DNA from: Clostridiaceae bacterium
GTDB lineage: Bacteria > Bacillota > Clostridia > Oscillospirales > QAMX01
DNA: 44,380 nt
Direction: 5' to 3'
Assembly: GCA_018384365.1 (NCBI GenBank)
Contig: JAHAYX010000015.1
Location: 1-44,380 of the forward strand
The position numbers and the translations under genes are program-made. Shown here piece after piece: positions 42,086 through 44,380 of this stretch. The notes below the pieces were generated by a model, which had not been told where the DNA came from, made no database searches, and was given only the letters and a program-made list of their open reading frames with translations. The stretch's first letter is position 1; the number at the start of each line of letters is the position of its first letter.

Positions 42086-42122
42086 CACCGCCCATTTTAT
42101 GGGTGGTGAGTAAGTGCGCCCT
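42086..42122 (+). other. oriT: Origin of transfer (oriT), RSF1010/MobQ type
   Basis: A 10-bp inverted repeat with one G/T wobble (42086-42095 and 42099-42108, TTT loop) is followed after two bases by TAAGTGCGCCCT (42111-42122). That is the nic core of RSF1010-type (MobQ) oriTs, in which the cut falls after TAAGTGCG, here between 42118 and 42119. It lies about 300 bases upstream of the MobQ relaxase gene. The 440-base gap (41780-42219) otherwise holds short CCCCGAAGGGG-type hairpins and no convincing gene. Confidence 0.82.
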
Positions 42123-42219
42123 TCGGGATAGCAGCAAAGCTGCCAAGGCTTATACCTTTAATTGTTCTTCCGTATCTGTGTACTGATCGGCGAATTGTTC
42201 AGCACCATCGGTTATGAAA

Positions 42220-43062
42220 TTAAGTACCGGAATTTAATATTTTTCGTGCTTCCTGCATATTAGCGGCTGCGTTCAGCTCTCGGATATTCTGATTATTGAT
42301 TTTCAAAGGAACACAACGCTCCAATACTCGGTCATAAATTCTGGCTCTCGCCAGATCTTTCGGATGCTTCAACTCATCCAAAGTCAGATTGGTGGTTACA
42401 ATCAGCGGTTTCTTGCTTCGGTAACGGCTGTCAATTACATTGAATACCTGCTCCAGAGCAAATTCGGAGCTTCGCTCAATTCCCAGATCATCAATGATCA
42501 GCAGACTGTATTTGTTAAAGCTGTCAATGAACTGGTTTCTGTCATCGGTATACATTCCGGTCAGCGTATTCAGTATTCTGGAAAAGTTGGTCATCAAAAC
42601 CGGAATACCTTTGTCCAACAGAGCATTTGCAATGCACCCGGCGAAAAAGGATTTACCGGTTCCCACATCGCCCCAGAGAAGCAGTCCCAACGAGTTGGCT
42701 TTCATTTCCTCCCAATGTGCCACATAATCATGTGCTTTCTGTATTTCCGGGTTGTAGCCTTTATCATTGGCGAAGTTGTAATCTCGCAGGGATTTGTCCT
42801 GCAATCCATTGGCTTTCAATCGGGATACTTGTATCAGATGTTCCTGATGTTGGCGCTCGGCTTCTTGTTTGTCATATTCCTCCTGCTGACAACGGCAGCG
42901 AACCGTAGGGAGGAATACTCGTTCCTTCAGTTCAATTCGGTGTTGTCTGGGTGTGTGGCATTTGGAACAATAGATCAGCCCGTCAGCTTCGTTCAGATAT
43001 TCGTCCGCTGCAAGCTCTCTCGGTTGAAACAAATCGTCCACGGTGTTATTGATTGGTTTCAT
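42220..43062 (-). CDS. DnaC-like helicase-loader ATPase
   Basis: A 280-residue AAA+ protein. A Cys32/Cys35/Cys56/Cys58 zinc finger is followed by a coiled linker and an ATPase core with Walker A GDVGTGKS (131-138) and Walker B Leu-Leu-Ile-Ile-Asp-Asp (Asp191, Asp192). Sensor motifs include Val-Thr-Thr-Asn-Leu-Thr and the Arg finger region Ile-Tyr-Asp-Arg-Val-Leu-Glu-Arg. It should load the replicative helicase during plasmid-like replication of the element. Its start overlaps the RepA stop as ATGA, so the two are coupled. Confidence 0.9.
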   Translation of the reverse strand: MKPINNTVDDLFQPRELAADEYLNEADGLIYCSKCHTPRQHRIELKERVFLPTVRCRCQQEEYDKQEAERQHQEHLIQVSRLKANGLQDKSLRDYNFANDKGYNPEIQKAHDYVAHWEEMKANSLGLLLWGDVGTGKSFFAGCIANALLDKGIPVLMTNFSRILNTLTGMYTDDRNQFIDSFNKYSLLIIDDLGIERSSEFALEQVFNVIDSRYRSKKPLIVTTNLTLDELKHPKDLARARIYDRVLERCVPLKINNQNIRELNAAANMQEARKILNSGT

Positions 43063-43778
43063 AGGCTTTCATCCTCCTTACATTCATAGGTTCGTTTGAC
43101 AGGAGCAGGATGGTCACGCAATGCCCAGCTTCGTATCGTAGCTGCGTGATTGGAATACTGCTTACCGCTGGATGCCATATAACTGGACAGCTTTTCAATG
43201 TATTCCTGATAATGAGGAACTTCCTTTTGTAAGGAAATCAGTTCTTCCATACTCAGGAAAACATTTTGATAAGAGCCATAAGCGGTGCGGTCATCCTTAC
43301 TCTCTGAATTTGCTCTTTTTATATTGTTCTTCTCTTTATTCCTACTGGACAGTTTTCTTTCTGTCACAGAGACAGTTTTCTGTCCGTCTGTAGGACAGTT
43401 TTCTGTCTGTCTTACAGAAAGATTTCTGTCCGTCTGATTCAATGCTTCCGGTGGATATTTGACGTAGATCCTGTTTGGAAAACCTGCGCCCTGACGTCTG
43501 CGAACAATCAGATTTTCTTTTTCCAAAGCAGATAGTGCTGTCTTAATGGACATTTCACTTTTGTGCATGGTTTCTGCCAGATTCTTGATGGGGAAAAAAA
43601 TGAACACATGACCTTGTTCATCCGTCCAGCCATCATTTTTCTGCGACAGCCTTGCTCGGTCGAGCAAAATCGTATAGAGAATCTTGGCTGTTTCATTCAG
43701 TCCATCTTTGTCCAGTAAAAATCTTGGAAATGCCATATACGGCGGTATCGGACTATCCTGTGTCAAAAATCGGGTCAT
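43059..43778 (-). CDS. RepA_N-type replication initiator
   Basis: A 239-residue protein with an N-terminal winged-helix initiator domain (Tyr-Met-Ala-Phe-Pro-Arg-Phe-Leu, later Leu-Ala-Glu-Thr-Met-His-Lys-Ser and Glu-Lys-Glu-Asn-Leu-Ile). A low-complexity centre (about 113-150) is encoded by the 23-bp iterons, and a C-terminal helical domain resembles DnaD-type helicase-loading regions. It would bind the iterons inside its own gene and open the origin. GGGAGG precedes the ATG at 43778. It is coupled to the DnaC-like gene. Confidence 0.85.
   Translation of the reverse strand: MTRFLTQDSPIPPYMAFPRFLLDKDGLNETAKILYTILLDRARLSQKNDGWTDEQGHVFIFFPIKNLAETMHKSEMSIKTALSALEKENLIVRRRQGAGFPNRIYVKYPPEALNQTDRNLSVRQTENCPTDGQKTVSVTERKLSSRNKEKNNIKRANSESKDDRTAYGSYQNVFLSMEELISLQKEVPHYQEYIEKLSSYMASSGKQYSNHAATIRSWALRDHPAPVKRTYECKEDESL
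43348..43439. repeat. Four tandem 23-bp iterons in the replication initiator gene (candidate oriV)
   Basis: Four consecutive 23-base units (43348-43370, 43371-43393, 43394-43416, 43417-43439) share the pattern GACAGTTTTCTGTCYGTCT, the last being the most diverged. The unit is not a multiple of three, so the repeats are constrained as DNA, not as peptide. RepA_N plasmids typically carry their origin within rep, which fits. Confidence 0.8.
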
Positions 43779-43817
43779 GCGTTCACCTCCCTTCTGTAAA
43801 ATCAGCTTGGAGAAAAC

Positions 43818-44189
43818 TTATTCCCCAAGGAACTCCCAATCCAGTTCCTCATCCGGCTCCTGCTGAACAACCGGAGCTGCCACAACAGGAACTTGTGACA
43901 GTCCAGCCATACAGCCTGCCAGAAATACCGGAAGTGTTTTCTCCATGACACTTTCTACGGAGGAAATAATCTGATTTACAAATCGTTCCTCACGTTCTCT
44001 GGTTTCAAAGTACGGGTCATCCTGACTGCGATAATAGCGGTCAAAATATTCCACCAGAGCTACGGCAATCACGTTGCTGTAGGATTTGAAATGCTGCTTG
44101 TCCATGGTCTGAAGATACTGCCATGCTCGCTTCTGGGTGTCCTTTTCCAGATTGAAGCGAAGATTTGTGCTGCGGATATTCTCACTCAT
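43818..44189 (-). CDS. ParR-like plasmid segregation adaptor
   Basis: A 123-residue protein with an N-terminal ribbon-helix-helix-type start (Thr-Asn-Leu-Arg-Phe-Asn-Leu) followed by helices and a Pro/Val-rich acidic tail (Glu-Glu-Leu-Asp-Trp-Glu-Phe) that could contact the filament. It starts three bases after the ParM-like gene ends, with GGAAGGAG upstream. By position and size it is the probable centromere-binding adaptor of a ParMR system; sequence identity alone is weak. Confidence 0.65.
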   Translation of the reverse strand: MSENIRSTNLRFNLEKDTQKRAWQYLQTMDKQHFKSYSNVIAVALVEYFDRYYRSQDDPYFETREREERFVNQIISSVESVMEKTLPVFLAGCMAGLSQVPVVAAPVVQQEPDEELDWEFLGE

Positions 44190-44192
44190 GGC

Positions 44193-44380
44193 TTACTCCT
44201 TCCTGCGAAGGCTGGTAAAGGCGAGATATTCATAACCTTTGGCTGTCGCACAAATATCGTCCAGAATGGTAACTCGGCTTTCATCATACTGTCCAAAGTG
44301 CTTGACCAGACAGCCACCACCACCAACGATATACAGTCGCATCAGATCCGGATTGTACTCATAACGGCGAAGTGTAGCAA
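44193..44380 (-). CDS. ParM-like actin-family segregation ATPase, C-terminal fragment (runs off the right edge)
   Basis: The minus strand encodes the last 62 residues of an actin-like ATPase. Leu-Tyr-Ile-Val-Gly-Gly-Gly-Gly-Cys-Leu-Val is the adenosine-binding glycine motif, and Asp-Asp-Ile-Cys-Ala-Thr-Ala-Lys-Gly-Tyr-Glu matches the C-terminal pattern of ParM/StbA proteins. The N-terminal part lies beyond the window. Together with the adjacent ParR-like gene it would segregate an extrachromosomal form of the element. Confidence 0.8.
   Translation of the reverse strand, partial: ATLRRYEYNPDLMRLYIVGGGGCLVKHFGQYDESRVTILDDICATAKGYEYLAFTSLRRKE

Larger units (their letters stand above)
33920..44380. 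mobile_element. Skin-like / integrative mobilizable element inserted in sigK (right end outside window)
   Basis: From the sigK junction to the right edge the DNA becomes visibly A/T-richer and carries a mobile-element gene set: a large serine recombinase at the end, TnpV, PadR and DUF2812 cargo, a MobQ relaxase with oriT, a DnaC-like loader, a RepA-type initiator with iterons, and ParR-like/ParM genes. The mixture of plasmid replication, partition and mobilization with a serine recombinase and TnpV recalls Tn4451-like elements that have absorbed a plasmid backbone. At least 10.4 kb is visible. The other boundary and the 5' part of sigK should lie to the right. Confidence 0.85.

Noticed and set aside
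41755-42186. 143-codon plus-strand frame in the gap between relaxase and DnaC-like gene
   Set aside because: It covers oriT and several hairpins, has a biased composition and no start signal; best explained as non-coding.
43348-43439. Iteron block as a possible CRISPR array
   Set aside because: The 23-bp units are directly adjacent with no spacers and lie inside a coding gene.

Overview
The window looks like a chromosomal segment of a spore-forming, anaerobic member of the Clostridia, probably Oscillospirales-like. The evidence is a complete spoIIA operon, part of sigK, a clostridial GGGtGRT/Fe-S scaffold gene pair, a lysine riboswitch in front of dapA-lysA, cytoplasmic plant-polysaccharide glycosidases, and GC-rich chromosomal genes. 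The genus cannot be fixed from the sequence alone. No rRNA, tRNA or CRISPR array was seen.

Layout. 1-2.1 kb: remnant of a mobile element, with a 5'-truncated tyrosine integrase abutting a phage-type HEMFH zincin protein. 2.2-3.6 kb: a small P-loop protein and an orphan OmpR/KdpE-like response regulator, converging on a shared terminator. 3.7-11.9 kb: a divergent carbohydrate locus. On the minus strand it has a GH78 alpha-L-rhamnosidase, an FGGY kinase and a fucose/arabinose isomerase-like protein; on the plus strand a uroporphyrinogen-decarboxylase-family protein and a glycerol-1-phosphate dehydrogenase-like protein. 12-14.4 kb: a membrane-anchored unknown and spoIIAA-spoIIAB-sigF. 14.4-25 kb: a PHP phosphoesterase, an SGNH hydrolase and a long minus-strand run (YgjP-like peptidase, YhcC-like radical SAM protein, ABC exporter, LURP-one-like protein, YlmH, secreted transglutaminase/stalk protein, HAD hydrolase, aldo/keto reductase). 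25.2-27 kb: the GGGtGRT and Fe-S scaffold pair. 27.2-33.4 kb: GH127 and GH51 arabinofuranosidases flanking riboswitch-controlled dapA-lysA.

33.6-44.4 kb is the most striking part. The 3' part of the late sporulation sigma factor gene sigK (33556-33924) starts abruptly at the codons for Asn-Glu-Ile-Leu-Met, the position at which the skin element splits Bacillus subtilis sigK, and it carries an AATGA core. Directly abutting it is a large serine recombinase whose stop codon lies inside that core, followed by at least 10.4 kb of visibly A/T-richer DNA. That DNA encodes TnpV, a PadR regulator with palindromic operators, a DUF2812 membrane protein, a membrane-tethered XRE protein, unknown cargo, a MobQ-type relaxase with an RSF1010-like oriT, a DnaC-like helicase loader, a RepA-type initiator gene carrying four 23-bp tandem iterons, and a ParR-like/ParM pair. 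The simplest reading is a plasmid-like integrative mobilizable element sitting in sigK as a skin-like intervening element. The 5' half of sigK should lie beyond the right edge of the window and is not visible here, so programmed excision remains a prediction.

How the genes work together. The GH78, GH127 and GH51 enzymes lack signal peptides and would act on imported rhamnose- and arabinose-containing oligosaccharides, such as pectin side chains. Released sugars could feed the isomerase and kinase. SpoIIAA/AB/SigF set early forespore transcription, and SigK would act late in the mother cell if the intervening element is removed.
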